Source: Paenibacillus eucommiae (GTDB taxonomy: Bacteria > Bacillota > Bacilli > Paenibacillales > NBRC-103111). From it: a stretch of 64,000 nt of DNA. Within the stretch, counting starts at the first letter, position 1, and each line of letters begins with the position of its first letter. Positions 38,040-47,048 of the stretch are shown piece after piece. Below the pieces are notes generated by a model. It was not told the DNA's origin. It did not search any database and saw only the letters and a list, made by a program, of their open reading frames with translations. Made by a program: the position numbers and the translations under genes. The stretch is from NCBI RefSeq assembly GCF_017874215.1, contig NZ_JAGGLB010000026.1, positions 1 to 64,000 on the forward strand, written 5' to 3'.

Positions 38040-38095
38040 GGTACCAATAGACTGGACACTTTGAAAAAAAGTGTGCGGGCTGTGGTACCTTTTTG
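38040..38095 (+). terminator. terminator of the SLH gene
   Basis: GGTACC at 38040-38045 pairs with GGTACC at 38084-38089, with an inner acactt/aagtgt stem between them, and TTTTT follows. It lies 22 bp after the SLH stop. It ends the 32954-38018 operon. Confidence 0.7.
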
Positions 38096-38126
38096 TATAC
38101 TAGAGTAACAACCTAGGATGCGGAAT

Positions 38127-38352
38127 CATCGGAAGCAGGGGGTCAACATGTTCGAAAGCAAAGCTGCGGCCTACTATTTTGCCGGATTTTTTTCCTAGTA
38201 TTCTCATCTGTTTTTTTTTTGAGAAAGGATTGACGTACCAGGATGCAGGAGATCATTTACATTCGAAGCTTTTCCTCCTGGAGGTATGTGCTGCCTAATT
38301 ATACCGCCATTTGCTTCTGCTTGGTGATCTTGAGCTGCTTTGTTTTTCGCTA
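38127..38352 (+). pseudogene. decayed start of a sensor histidine kinase
   Basis: 38133-38165 matches 52689-52721, the ribosome site and first codons of the intact kinase at 52703, at about nine of ten bases (aagcagggggYcaacatgtt). The frame from ATG 38148 then breaks after 16 codons. A later frame, about 38264-38352, reads RSFSSWRYVLPNYTAICF and on to a stop, resembling a first membrane helix. Nothing beyond that survives. It appears to be the stub of a lost kinase gene. Confidence 0.5.
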
Positions 38353-38362
38353 ACCTCTCCTG

Positions 38363-38454
38363 ATTCGGAATGTGCAATATCCGATTGGGTTTATGCAGTT
38401 ACGATAACTTGAATTCTTGTTATTATTAAATCGTTATCATGATGAAAGATATAG
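38363..38454 (+). promoter_or_regulatory. conserved promoter/operator element, copy A (orphan)
   Basis: About 92 bp nearly identical to 47049-47138, the promoter region of the receptor gene at 47171. It begins attcggaatgtgcaatatcc and includes gataac and gttatc arms (38403-38408 and 38432-38437). No gene starts within 600 bp. The next one, at 39097, lies beyond the palindrome array. It is either a distant promoter for that gene or left over from a deleted transporter operon. Confidence 0.65.
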
Positions 38455-38651
38455 AAAAGTGTGAGACGCAAAGCTGCTAGAATGTAAGATGCAAAAAGAA
38501 ATATTGTTGTTATATTTAGGCTCAACCTAATAATCAGTGCTTGACAGTCAAGCTAACCTTCGATGGCGGTTAAATTCTACGAAAATGCCAACTTTATAGC
38601 GGCCCGGTACTTGTCATAGCTATTTTCATATCGGCGAGGGTAATACGTGCG

Positions 38652-38838
38652 CTAATGGTCACCGCAGTCCGTTAGAAGCGGAAATGCAGCGAAATGAGAG
38701 TGTAACGGTCACGGATGTCCCTTACAGGCTGAAAAGGGGGCGATTGTGGGGAAAACCGCCTTCTAATGGTCGCGGATGTCCATTAGAATCGTAAATATGT
38801 AAAAAACAGCCTCTAAAGGTCAGCGGTGACCGTTAGAG
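38652..38838. repeat. array of four spaced GC-richer palindromes
   Basis: Four related palindromes at 38652-38675, 38702-38725, 38761-38788 and 38811-38838, built on CTAATGGTC...CCATTAG-type arms. Start spacing is 50, 59 and 50 bp, almost the same as the array at 17219. Arm changes tend to be compensated on the other side (taacgg with cttac, taatgg with ccatta). A related weaker palindrome is at 38554-38572. It lies in the non-coding stretch 38019-39096, where I see no convincing gene apart from the elements listed. Confidence 0.85.
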
Positions 38839-39096
38839 ACAGGACCTTTCCGTATCTGGAAGATATCTTCCGTCGTTGTGATATACGGATTCTGTATCGG
38901 TCTATTCCTCTTTTGTTGTTGGGTAGGACTTTCAACCGTACAGGATTGGCAGGACCAAAGTTTAATTTAGTCTTTTCTGAAAGCGATTGCAAAGGAGTTG
39001 TCATACGAAAGGGGGAGGTAACTTTGTAATTTATTTAGAAGGTACACCAGGAACTAAGAAGAGAGCGTTACTAATTATGATGAGAGGATGAATACA

Positions 39097-42000
39097 ATGG
39101 ACATACGAAAAAAATCAAGGCTTGCAATGTTATTAATTTGTTGTTTAGTGTTTCAACTGTTGGCTGCAGTAATGGTGAAGCCAGCTGCCGCTGCATTAAC
39201 CGGAAATCTGATTGAAAATGCCGGCTTCGAGGATACGACAGGAATCATTCCTGCGAAATGGACCCCTTTCGGAAATATATGGAATAATTCAATTAAGGCG
39301 TCGACAGAAGCTGCTTATACAGGAAACTATGGTGTTTCAATCCAGACTAACACTGGCAATAGTCCTTGGGTAGCCATAGCGATTCCTATTCCAGTTGAGG
39401 TAGGGGCAACATACGAAGTGACGTCCTGGTTTAAATCAATTAACGTCACTGGAAGACCCGGTTATAAGGTCGAATTTTTCAAGGGAATGGAGAAAACAGC
39501 TGAAAACTGGATTATGGGCTATACATATCAATCAAGCCCGGATCAAAACAACGGTCAATGGAACGAATTGGAGTATTCAATCCAAGCTCCTCCAGAGGCC
39601 ACCTATATGTATGTCTACTTACGCCTTTGGTATGGGAGCGGTACTGTCTATTTTGACGATGTTTCCGTCACGAAAACGAAAAACAAACCACAGCTTATCG
39701 TGGAGTCTGCGCAAACTTATTATTATACGGATGTGTTGAATGGAAACGTCAGGCTGCTGAGCGATCCGATCGATGAAATTTATTCGGGAAAAACGATCGA
39801 TGTCCGTATCATCAATGAAGTGTCTGGAGAGGAACTGTTTGCGCAGAATGGAATTGCGGCCGCTGCAGAAGTAAATGTTCCATTCGATACCTCGGGCATG
39901 GCAGTGGAACAGTCGTATCGCATCTTGGCAGAACTGAAGGATGTATACGGACAACTGATCGAAAATAGTGAACAATTGATCTATCGTTGGGACCGTCCAA
40001 CTGCTATACCTGCAAATGGTCCCATTCTTGTAGATGGCAAGCCGTTCTTTCCTGTCATCGCTTACCACGCCGAGCAGTCCGATTATCCATTCCTTAAGGA
40101 GATTGGTGTCAATACTGTCCAGGGGGTAATTCCGACAAACGAAGCGACGATGCAAGCGATACTCGACATGACACATGCAAACGGTTTAAAAATGCTCGTT
40201 CCGCTTTATTACAATATGAGGGTCAAAGAAAATTTTGAGCGTACCCGACAGTTCGTCACAAGGTTCAAGGATCACCCTGCTATTCTTGGCTACATGATCA
40301 TGGACGAACCGACCACGAACGGCATCCCGCAGTCGGAGCTTGTTGATGCATACAAGCTGATCCGATCGATCGATTCTGTTCATCCGACTTATATGGTAGA
40401 GGCGGAATCACTTCATTACCGGCAGACCGGACAGGCAACGGACATACTTGTTACAGACGTTTATCCTTACAGTCAGGGCAGCCCCATAACGATTTCAGCA
40501 GTCGGAGATGGCGTTCGCAAAGCGATCTCGGATGTAGACGACGTGAAACCGATCTGGACAATCCTGCAGACATTCCGAATTCCGGGTACAGGCTGGAACT
40601 ATTTGCCGACGATTGATCAATTGCGCAACATGGCATATCAGTCGTTCCTGGCAGGCACCAAAGGGTTCGGCTATTACTCGATCCACGATCCGGGCTGGAA
40701 CCTGAAAGAATCGGAGCTCTGGCCGGGTCTGGTCAATTTCAAGGAGGAAATTGCTCTGATCGCCAGTCTTGTCTCTGGGGGAAGCAAAGTGAATGAGAAC
40801 ATTGGCAGTGCTGTCCAATGGGCAATTTACAACAAAGGACAGGAGCAATACGTAGTCGCGCTCAATGTGACCCAAACAGCACAAACAGCGTCCATTCCGG
40901 TGACGCAAGCGGGCAATCAGGTAGAGCTCTTGTATGGTGACCAGCCTGAGCAATGGGGTAGCTGGGATTCTGCACTTAACGTTGATCTTGGTCCTGAGCA
41001 AACGCTCGTGTACCGGATAACGCCTTTCGTGACGGGTGTCGATCAGGCGATCGGTGAGATGCAAAGCGCAATCGGTCTCATTTCGAATAACCAATGGGAG
41101 AAAAAAGCGGAAAAGGTGATTAATGAGCTGCTTAAAGTGAAGGAGGAACTGAACGGAACATCGATTGATGAGGGGAAAGCCATGAGCAAAGCAGAAAAAG
41201 CGATGGACGAAATCACCAAGTTGCGAACGTGGGTGAGCGGAAAATCGGATCTCATCTTGCAAGGGAAAAGAGATCAGATCAATGCCTTGCTTGACCAAGT
41301 GTATGCAAGGCTGCTGCCTATCGTTCAGTCGATGGCTCGCCTTGAGTTGCAGCTTACCGCTGCATCCTGGCTGCCTGGAGATGAGCAGGATGTGAGTATC
41401 CTGGTCCGGAACGTCGGGGATAAAGCAATCAAAAATGCACGGCTGTCGATTGAACTGCCATATGCAGCCGGGCTTCTTCCTATTCAGAAGCCTGTAGGAA
41501 AAATCAAGAGTGGAGAAAGCTTTGCCGTCACCGTAAATCCTGTCATACCCTCTACAATGCTACCAGGAACTTATGATGTGAAAGCAATACTGTCTTATGA
41601 ATACAAAGGAAAAGAAATCCATATTTCTACCAAGAAGGAAGTGAAGGTAACACCACTACTGCTAGCACAGCTTATGCCAAACAGCTTGGATGTGGCGAAG
41701 GCGGGATCTTATCCCTTCACTATCAAGCTGACGAACGGCTCTGGTCAGCCTCTATCTGTTGATCTTTCTCGCGTTGCTGCGTCCGGTATTACGGTTGATC
41801 TTCCAGCATCGTTGACACTTGCGGGTCTGGAAAGTAAGACAGTACAAGGATTAGTAACGGTGCCGGTATCGGTCACGAAAGGTGATTTTGCCGTAAGCAT
41901 CGAAGCGCTAGCTGGCGGTGTACGGCATGCTATCCTGCCGCTGATGGTTTATGTGGATACGAATCCGGTGTACAACGGAAGTTTCGAAAAGCAGGCGGCT

Positions 42001-43179
42001 GCAGGAAGCCAACCTGATGGTTGGAACATGCTGGCGGGTGTATGGGATAAGAATGTTGCCCGCAGCGGGCAAGCTTCAGCAAGGCTAAATCCGGACGCGA
42101 ACAATACATTTAATGTGATAAATACTAACTCTATCAGAGAATTCCCGCTTGCCTCAGGTGCCAAATATACGCTCACAGGATGGGTCAAAACAAGTGCAAC
42201 GGCCGGCTCGGTTGCATTAGGCATCAGACAGATCGAAGCGGGTGGCGCTTCCATTGGCTACACATGGAAAGAGGTTGAGAAAACCGGCGATTGGACGAAG
42301 GTGGAAGTCACCTTCACGACTCATCCAAACGCAAAACGGGCTTCTGTTTATTTCAAAATGGATCAGGCGGCCAATGGAGCGGCTTGGTTGGACGATTTGG
42401 AAATGAATGAGGTCACCACCGTTCTTGATGCCAGGCTGACCCCGGAAAGCATGGAATTGAATCAGCCGGGAACATATCCTTTCGAAGTCGAGTTGACGAA
42501 CTATACTTCTAATCCAGTAACGGTCGATTTGTCGCGCGAAGTGCCAAACGGTATTACAGTGACGCTTGAATCTGCTGTAACACTGGCGGCCAGTGAGAAG
42601 AAGACGGTGCAGGGAACCATTCATATCCCCTCATCGGTAACTGAAGACGTGTATAGTGTAGTCATCGAAGCAAAGATTGGGAATGTGAGCTACGCTACGC
42701 TTCCACTTTCAGTTGATATCAGCACGAATCCGGTATATAACGGGGGCTTTGAAAAACTGACATCAGCCTCTAAGCCGGATGGGTGGTATACGAGCGCGGG
42801 AGTGCTGGATCCATCAGTCTTCCATAGCGGTCAATATTCCGTAAAGCTGAGCGCTGACGCAAATAATGCGAATAACACGATCAATACGACACCACAGCGG
42901 GCAATCACTGTAATACCAGGACGTAGCTACAGACTCTCCGGTTGGGTCAAAAATAGCACTACGGCAGGCTCAGTAGCTCTGGGAGTGAGGCAGGTGAACG
43001 AAAACGGGGGGAGTATTACCTACAACTGGACGGAAACGGTTAAGAACAATGAATGGATGAAGGTTGACGTTACGTTTACGGCGCTGCCGCAAACGAAAAC
43101 AATTTGGGCTTATTTCAAAATGGATCAGGCCGCTAATGGACCTGCATGGGTAGATGATCTGGAACTGATCGAGGAGTAG
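39097..43179 (+). CDS. large secreted TIM-barrel glycosidase-like protein with three CBMs
   Basis: 1360 residues, signal peptide 1-33 (ends PAAAAL). In order: CBM4_9-like domain (37-195); beta domain (about 200-305); TIM-barrel-like catalytic candidate (308-560) with GYMIMDEPTTNG, where the Glu is a plausible acid/base, and LVTDVYPYS; a beta sandwich; a helical stretch (about 650-760); NEW3/CARDB-like beta domain (770-860); then two tandem 250-residue units, each a NEW3-like plus a CBM4_9-like domain. There is no SLH domain, so it is probably released. The barrel recalls GH2/GH42-like enzymes but fits no family I can name. The ATG at 39097 is preferred over 39088, which abuts the ribosome site GAGAGG. 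Confidence 0.8.
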   Translation: MDIRKKSRLAMLLICCLVFQLLAAVMVKPAAAALTGNLIENAGFEDTTGIIPAKWTPFGNIWNNSIKASTEAAYTGNYGVSIQTNTGNSPWVAIAIPIPVEVGATYEVTSWFKSINVTGRPGYKVEFFKGMEKTAENWIMGYTYQSSPDQNNGQWNELEYSIQAPPEATYMYVYLRLWYGSGTVYFDDVSVTKTKNKPQLIVESAQTYYYTDVLNGNVRLLSDPIDEIYSGKTIDVRIINEVSGEELFAQNGIAAAAEVNVPFDTSGMAVEQSYRILAELKDVYGQLIENSEQLIYRWDRPTAIPANGPILVDGKPFFPVIAYHAEQSDYPFLKEIGVNTVQGVIPTNEATMQAILDMTHANGLKMLVPLYYNMRVKENFERTRQFVTRFKDHPAILGYMIMDEPTTNGIPQSELVDAYKLIRSIDSVHPTYMVEAESLHYRQTGQATDILVTDVYPYSQGSPITISAVGDGVRKAISDVDDVKPIWTILQTFRIPGTGWNYLPTIDQLRNMAYQSFLAGTKGFGYYSIHDPGWNLKESELWPGLVNFKEEIALIASLVSGGSKVNENIGSAVQWAIYNKGQEQYVVALNVTQTAQTASIPVTQAGNQVELLYGDQPEQWGSWDSALNVDLGPEQTLVYRITPFVTGVDQAIGEMQSAIGLISNNQWEKKAEKVINELLKVKEELNGTSIDEGKAMSKAEKAMDEITKLRTWVSGKSDLILQGKRDQINALLDQVYARLLPIVQSMARLELQLTAASWLPGDEQDVSILVRNVGDKAIKNARLSIELPYAAGLLPIQKPVGKIKSGESFAVTVNPVIPSTMLPGTYDVKAILSYEYKGKEIHISTKKEVKVTPLLLAQLMPNSLDVAKAGSYPFTIKLTNGSGQPLSVDLSRVAASGITVDLPASLTLAGLESKTVQGLVTVPVSVTKGDFAVSIEALAGGVRHAILPLMVYVDTNPVYNGSFEKQAAAGSQPDGWNMLAGVWDKNVARSGQASARLNPDANNTFNVINTNSIREFPLASGAKYTLTGWVKTSATAGSVALGIRQIEAGGASIGYTWKEVEKTGDWTKVEVTFTTHPNAKRASVYFKMDQAANGAAWLDDLEMNEVTTVLDARLTPESMELNQPGTYPFEVELTNYTSNPVTVDLSREVPNGITVTLESAVTLAASEKKTVQGTIHIPSSVTEDVYSVVIEAKIGNVSYATLPLSVDISTNPVYNGGFEKLTSASKPDGWYTSAGVLDPSVFHSGQYSVKLSADANNANNTINTTPQRAITVIPGRSYRLSGWVKNSTTAGSVALGVRQVNENGGSITYNWTETVKNNEWMKVDVTFTALPQTKTIWAYFKMDQAANGPAWVDDLELIEE
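41662..43176 (+). repeat. tandem duplication of a 250-residue beta/CBM unit
   Basis: Inside the gene at 39097. Unit 1 (41662-42418) and unit 2 (42422-43176) both run from a NEW3-like domain, through TNPVYNG, to a CBM ending YFKMDQAANG and a W-x-DDLE motif. Shared landmarks are SGWVK or TGWVK, TAGSVALG and DLSR. The divergence shows an old internal duplication. Confidence 0.85.
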
Positions 43180-43195
43180 AACAGGTGATATGTCT

Positions 43196-43228
43196 CTACC
43201 GTAACCGAGCAGTCCTCCGTTACGGTAG
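43196..43228. other. hairpin after the CBM protein gene
   Basis: A 10-bp perfect stem (ctaccgtaac with gttacggtag) around a 13-base loop, 17 bp after the stop codon. No T run follows. It may protect the message end; the real terminator is probably at 43322. Confidence 0.5.
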
Positions 43229-43321
43229 AAATTATAGAGTTGAAGAGCTTATGACAACTGTTGAACCACCCAAACATGCCAAGTCGTTGGATGTGAATGG
43301 GAGACATGTCGTATGAACGGA

Positions 43322-43365
43322 CCCATATCAAAAGCCGCTCCTATGTGAGCGGCTTTTGATATGGG
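43322..43365. terminator. bidirectional intrinsic terminator
   Basis: A 19-bp perfect stem, 43322-43340 with 43347-43365, around a 6-base loop. The core AAAAGCCGCTC/GAGCGGCTTTT gives T runs on both strands. It lies between the plus-strand CBM gene and the minus-strand AraC gene and should end both. Confidence 0.85.
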
Positions 43366-43403
43366 CCCAGATCGTACATACTCTTGTCCTGGTTAAGCTG
43401 GCA

Positions 43404-44288
43404 TTATATCCCCCCTCTCATCTGAAGGGGGGTATAACCAGTTTTTTTCTTGAAAATTCGTGAGAAGTAAGCCACATTGTCATAACCAGTTTGACTTGCA
43501 ATCTCCTTGATTGTCATATTCGTGGTTAATAGCAGTTCAATCGATTCCTGAATGCGTAGACGGATGACGTGCTGGTGCAAGGAAGTTCCGGTATAGGCTT
43601 GAATGAGTTTATTTAAATAGATGGGATGAAAGTGAAAACTGCTTCCCAGAATTTCATAAGTAATGGGTTCTTTGTAATGAAGCTGTATGTAGTCGAGTAT
43701 TTCATGAACGAGATTTTTTTTGAAATGCATGGAAGCTTTCTGAATCTTCGGCAAGCGGGCGACAATCATGAGCCACGCAGTAAACAAACCGTTCATATAA
43801 GCTTGATTGAATAGAAGGCCGTTTCGGAATTCATCTGAGATTTCCCGTAAATATTGGCCTACTCGCGGTTCTGACAATACATTGATGTGGGGCGGAAAAC
43901 CTTCAAAATCGGCAAATGCAACGCTTTGAGACTTCATGAGCGAAGAATCGAAATACGCTAAGTCTAAAGGTCCGATTGGAAATTTCATGTACTCGTATCC
44001 GCTGACAAAATCAAAATGGATACCGGAAAGTGTAAATGGGTGCTCGTGGTCAGCAGAAATGCGGTGAACTACCTGCGGTCCATAGAAGAAAAGATCTCCG
44101 GGAACTGCTCGATAAGAGACCCCATTGATGTCAATGACCCCTGTTCCATCAAATATATATAGGAATTGATGATCGTAAATCATACGTGGACCATAAGTTT
44201 GTCCAGAATAGAACTTGAAAAGATTGATAAATCTTACATGAGGATGGATGTCATTCATAGGGATAACCTTAGGGTTAGGATTTGTCAA
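43404..44288 (-). CDS. AraC-family regulator with N-terminal cupin sensor
   Basis: 294 residues. The N-terminal half is a cupin sugar-sensing fold (FIFDGTGVIDINGVSYRAV-like region, then GDLFFYGPQVVH). The C-terminal 100 residues carry two helix-turn-helices (MTIKEIASQTGYDNVAYFSR and a KKTGYTPLQMR end). The TTG at 44288 is preferred because GAGGAG lies 9 bases upstream; an in-frame TTG at 44318 overlaps the conserved promoter element. It is divergent from the GH78 rhamnosidase, and the same element recurs upstream of the receptor at 47171. It probably controls both, with rhamnose or a related sugar as signal; that is inference. Confidence 0.88.
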   Translation of the reverse strand: MTNPNPKVIPMNDIHPHVRFINLFKFYSGQTYGPRMIYDHQFLYIFDGTGVIDINGVSYRAVPGDLFFYGPQVVHRISADHEHPFTLSGIHFDFVSGYEYMKFPIGPLDLAYFDSSLMKSQSVAFADFEGFPPHINVLSEPRVGQYLREISDEFRNGLLFNQAYMNGLFTAWLMIVARLPKIQKASMHFKKNLVHEILDYIQLHYKEPITYEILGSSFHFHPIYLNKLIQAYTGTSLHQHVIRLRIQESIELLLTTNMTIKEIASQTGYDNVAYFSRIFKKKTGYTPLQMRGGI

Positions 44289-44303
44289 ATACAGCAACTC
44301 CTC

Positions 44304-44342
44304 ATTCGGAATGTGCAATGTCCGATTTGATTTATGCAGTTA
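44304..44342 (+). promoter_or_regulatory. conserved promoter/operator element, copy B
   Basis: 39 bp starting attcggaatgtgcaatgtcc and ending gcagtta, matching copies at 38363 and 47049. It contains an inverted CGGA...TCCG pair. It lies between the AraC regulator and GH78, about 73 bp before the GH78 start, and overlaps the leader of the regulator. Probable operator for that regulator, allowing autoregulation. Confidence 0.65.
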
Positions 44343-44414
44343 TTATAGCATAAATTACTGTTATTCTTGAATTAGGATTCATATTTACTAGAAAAAAAGA
44401 AAGGGTGCATGATC

Positions 44415-47033
44415 ATGCTGCTTAAAAATCTGAGAGTTGAATACATTAAAAATCCCCTTGGTATAGGAACAAATGTGCCAAGATTTAGTTGGGAGCTTGA
44501 AGCCCCGGTAGATGTACGAGGCGTTAAACAATCCGCTTACCGAATTCTGGTTGCAACGGATATCAAGCTGCTTGAAGGCGACACCGGAGACTTATGGGAT
44601 TCGAAAAGAGTCGATTCTAACGCCAGTGTCAGTATTGAATATGCAGGAGCTGGCCTGGCTTCAGGTCAATATGCGGTGTGGAAGGTGATGGTATGGGATC
44701 AAGAAGGTCAGCCAGTTTCGTGGAGCGAGGCAGCGATGTTCACGATAGGTTTGCTGGATGCGAGTGATTGGCACGGGTCGTGGATCGGGATGGCTTCTGC
44801 CGCCGAGAAAGAGCATATCTGGGTTAGAAAGACATTTACTCTGGAACGTATCCCGACTATCCGGGCGCTAGCCTACATGGGATCTGTGGGTTACCATGAG
44901 CTTTACATCAACGGGGCAAAAGTTGGAGATCAGTTATTGGCCCCTTCTGTCAGCAACTTACAAGTGCGTGCGCATTATGTGACGTACGATATTCAAGACT
45001 ATTTGCAGGAAGGAAAGAATGTAATTGCATTATGGTTGGCTGCCGGTTGGGCGATGTATACTGGAGCGAACGAAGACAGGTCTAAAGTATATGACCATAT
45101 AGAGAAAGGACCGCTAGTGATCGGCCAGTTCGACATGCAATATGAGAATGAGCAGATCCTCATCACGACGAAGGAGGATTGGAAATGCGCGCTCAGCCCC
45201 AGCAAGCATATCGGTGGCTGGGGAAACAATGATTTCGGAGGAGAACAATACGATTCAAATAAGTACCAGGAAGGGTGGAACCATGTAGAATTTGCAGATG
45301 AGAATTGGGAATCAGCGACTTCTTATAGCCCTGGCTTGTTATTATCTCCAGACTTGATCCCCCCGAATCGAAGGTGCGAGGTCGTTTCTCCGATTTCCGT
45401 CATTCCGATCGAACGTGCAAAATGGAAGGTGGACATGGGGAAACTGTTTACTGGCTGGATCGAAGTTGAACTCAAGGGTTCTCCTGGAGATAAAGTGACA
45501 CTGGCCGCATCCAGTGATGAGAGCCTGGAATACGATTTCAATCAAGTGAATGAAATCATTTTGGACAATAACGGAAGAGGAAGGTTCAGTAATCGCTTTA
45601 CTTATCAAGAATTCCGGTTCATTACGATCCAGGGGACGGGAGAAGAGCTATCGATTCTAGGTAGTACAGGTTATCGAATAGGCAATGATTTCACTAGAGT
45701 TGGAAGCTTTGAATGTTCCGAACCACTAATCAACAATATTTATCGTTATACGTTGAATACCTATGTCAATCTGACGACGGGAGGCATGACGGTTGATTGT
45801 CCGAATCGGGAACGCAAAGGATATGGCGGGGATGCTCACACGAGCCTTGAGCTGAGCTTGATGAACTATGACTCTCATGCTTATCTTGCCAGATGGGCGC
45901 AGGACTGGTGTGATGTGCAGCAGCCGGATGGTTGGGTTCCCCATACCGCTCCTACCATTCAAGGTGGCGGAGGTCCGGCTTGGAGTGGCTATCTGGTGAT
46001 GATGCCGTGGGAGGTGTATCAAACGTATGGTGACCTTCGGCTGTTGGAGCGGGTGTACCCTTTTATGAAGAACTGGATGAAATGGATATTGTCCCGAACA
46101 CAAGAAGATGGCCTTCTGTTGAAGTTTGGCGGGTACTGGGATTTCATTGGAGATTGGCTCACACCACACGGGAGTGAAGAGGCTGCCTCACCAGACGCAC
46201 TGTTGTTTAATAACTGCTATTATCTGTTATGTTTACGTACGATGTCAGATATTTCTTCCAGACTTGAACTTACTGAGGATGCTGAGGACTATGTGCGACA
46301 GGCTGATCGTTTAGTGCAAGCGATAAATGCCAGGTTCTTGGACCCGGAGAGGTCAACCTACATCGGTACCCGGCAAATTCATTGCGTGATGCCACTGCTA
46401 TCACAGGCCGTACCGCAGGAGCATGTAGACATAGTGAGGGGAAATTTGCGTGATGAAATTTTGATTCATCAAAAAGGCCATCTGGATACTGGCTTGCACG
46501 GGACGTATTACATGACGAAGTATTTAACCGAGCAGGATGATAACGAGCTAATATTCAAGTACGCAAGTCAAACATCTTTCCCGGGATACGGATATTTGAT
46601 CAGCCAAGGGTACCAGACATGGCCAGAGTATTGGGAAGGGGCTCCTTCCAAAATTCATGGCTGCTTTAACGGCATCGGCGGCTGGTTCCAGCGGGGGGTG
46701 CTGGGCATTCGGAACATACCTGGACTGCCCGGATATCAACAGTTTGTAATTAAACCAGGTGTCATTAGCGGCATGACCTGGGCAAGTGGACATTATGAAA
46801 CGCTATACGGAAAGATAGAATGTATTTGGACGAAGGAGGAAGGCGGATTGGTTTGCTCGATTACTGTTCCAGTCAATACACAAGCCTTGTTATACCTTCC
46901 AGCTGCATCTGCGAATCTCATTTCCGAAGGCGGACAGCCACTAAGTGAGGTGAAGGGGGTTTACGTGATCGGCAGTGAAGATAACAAAATCCAATTACTA
47001 GTCGAGTCGGGAGCTTATACATTTCAGGCTTGA
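44415..47033 (+). CDS. alpha-L-rhamnosidase, glycoside hydrolase family 78
   Basis: 872 residues, no signal peptide, so cytoplasmic. N-terminal beta domains with PRFSWEL and the concanavalin-like LYINGAKVGDQLLAP region precede an (alpha/alpha)6 catalytic barrel. The GH78 hallmark DCPNRERKGYGGDAH lies at about residues 461-475, and further barrel motifs are FGGYWDFIGDWLTP and GYGYLISQGYQTWPEYW. It removes terminal alpha-L-rhamnose from oligosaccharides. The ATG at 44415 sits about 9 bases after GAAAGGG; the ATG at 44409 is closer. It is the clearest substrate clue in the window and points to rhamnose-bearing glycans. Confidence 0.95.
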   Translation: MLLKNLRVEYIKNPLGIGTNVPRFSWELEAPVDVRGVKQSAYRILVATDIKLLEGDTGDLWDSKRVDSNASVSIEYAGAGLASGQYAVWKVMVWDQEGQPVSWSEAAMFTIGLLDASDWHGSWIGMASAAEKEHIWVRKTFTLERIPTIRALAYMGSVGYHELYINGAKVGDQLLAPSVSNLQVRAHYVTYDIQDYLQEGKNVIALWLAAGWAMYTGANEDRSKVYDHIEKGPLVIGQFDMQYENEQILITTKEDWKCALSPSKHIGGWGNNDFGGEQYDSNKYQEGWNHVEFADENWESATSYSPGLLLSPDLIPPNRRCEVVSPISVIPIERAKWKVDMGKLFTGWIEVELKGSPGDKVTLAASSDESLEYDFNQVNEIILDNNGRGRFSNRFTYQEFRFITIQGTGEELSILGSTGYRIGNDFTRVGSFECSEPLINNIYRYTLNTYVNLTTGGMTVDCPNRERKGYGGDAHTSLELSLMNYDSHAYLARWAQDWCDVQQPDGWVPHTAPTIQGGGGPAWSGYLVMMPWEVYQTYGDLRLLERVYPFMKNWMKWILSRTQEDGLLLKFGGYWDFIGDWLTPHGSEEAASPDALLFNNCYYLLCLRTMSDISSRLELTEDAEDYVRQADRLVQAINARFLDPERSTYIGTRQIHCVMPLLSQAVPQEHVDIVRGNLRDEILIHQKGHLDTGLHGTYYMTKYLTEQDDNELIFKYASQTSFPGYGYLISQGYQTWPEYWEGAPSKIHGCFNGIGGWFQRGVLGIRNIPGLPGYQQFVIKPGVISGMTWASGHYETLYGKIECIWTKEEGGLVCSITVPVNTQALLYLPAASANLISEGGQPLSEVKGVYVIGSEDNKIQLLVESGAYTFQA

Positions 47034-47048
47034 TAAAAGTAAGTCCAG

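Noticed and set aside
38040..38095. Possible end of an IS3-type element (tggacact near inverted GGTACC)
   Set aside because: No transposase or matching far end is present, and the position fits the terminator of the SLH gene.
38826..39029. 67-codon frame ending FSESDCKGVVIRKGEVTL before the CBM protein
   Set aside because: It starts inside a palindrome without a ribosome site. The tail may be the fossil end of a lost gene, but I cannot assign it.
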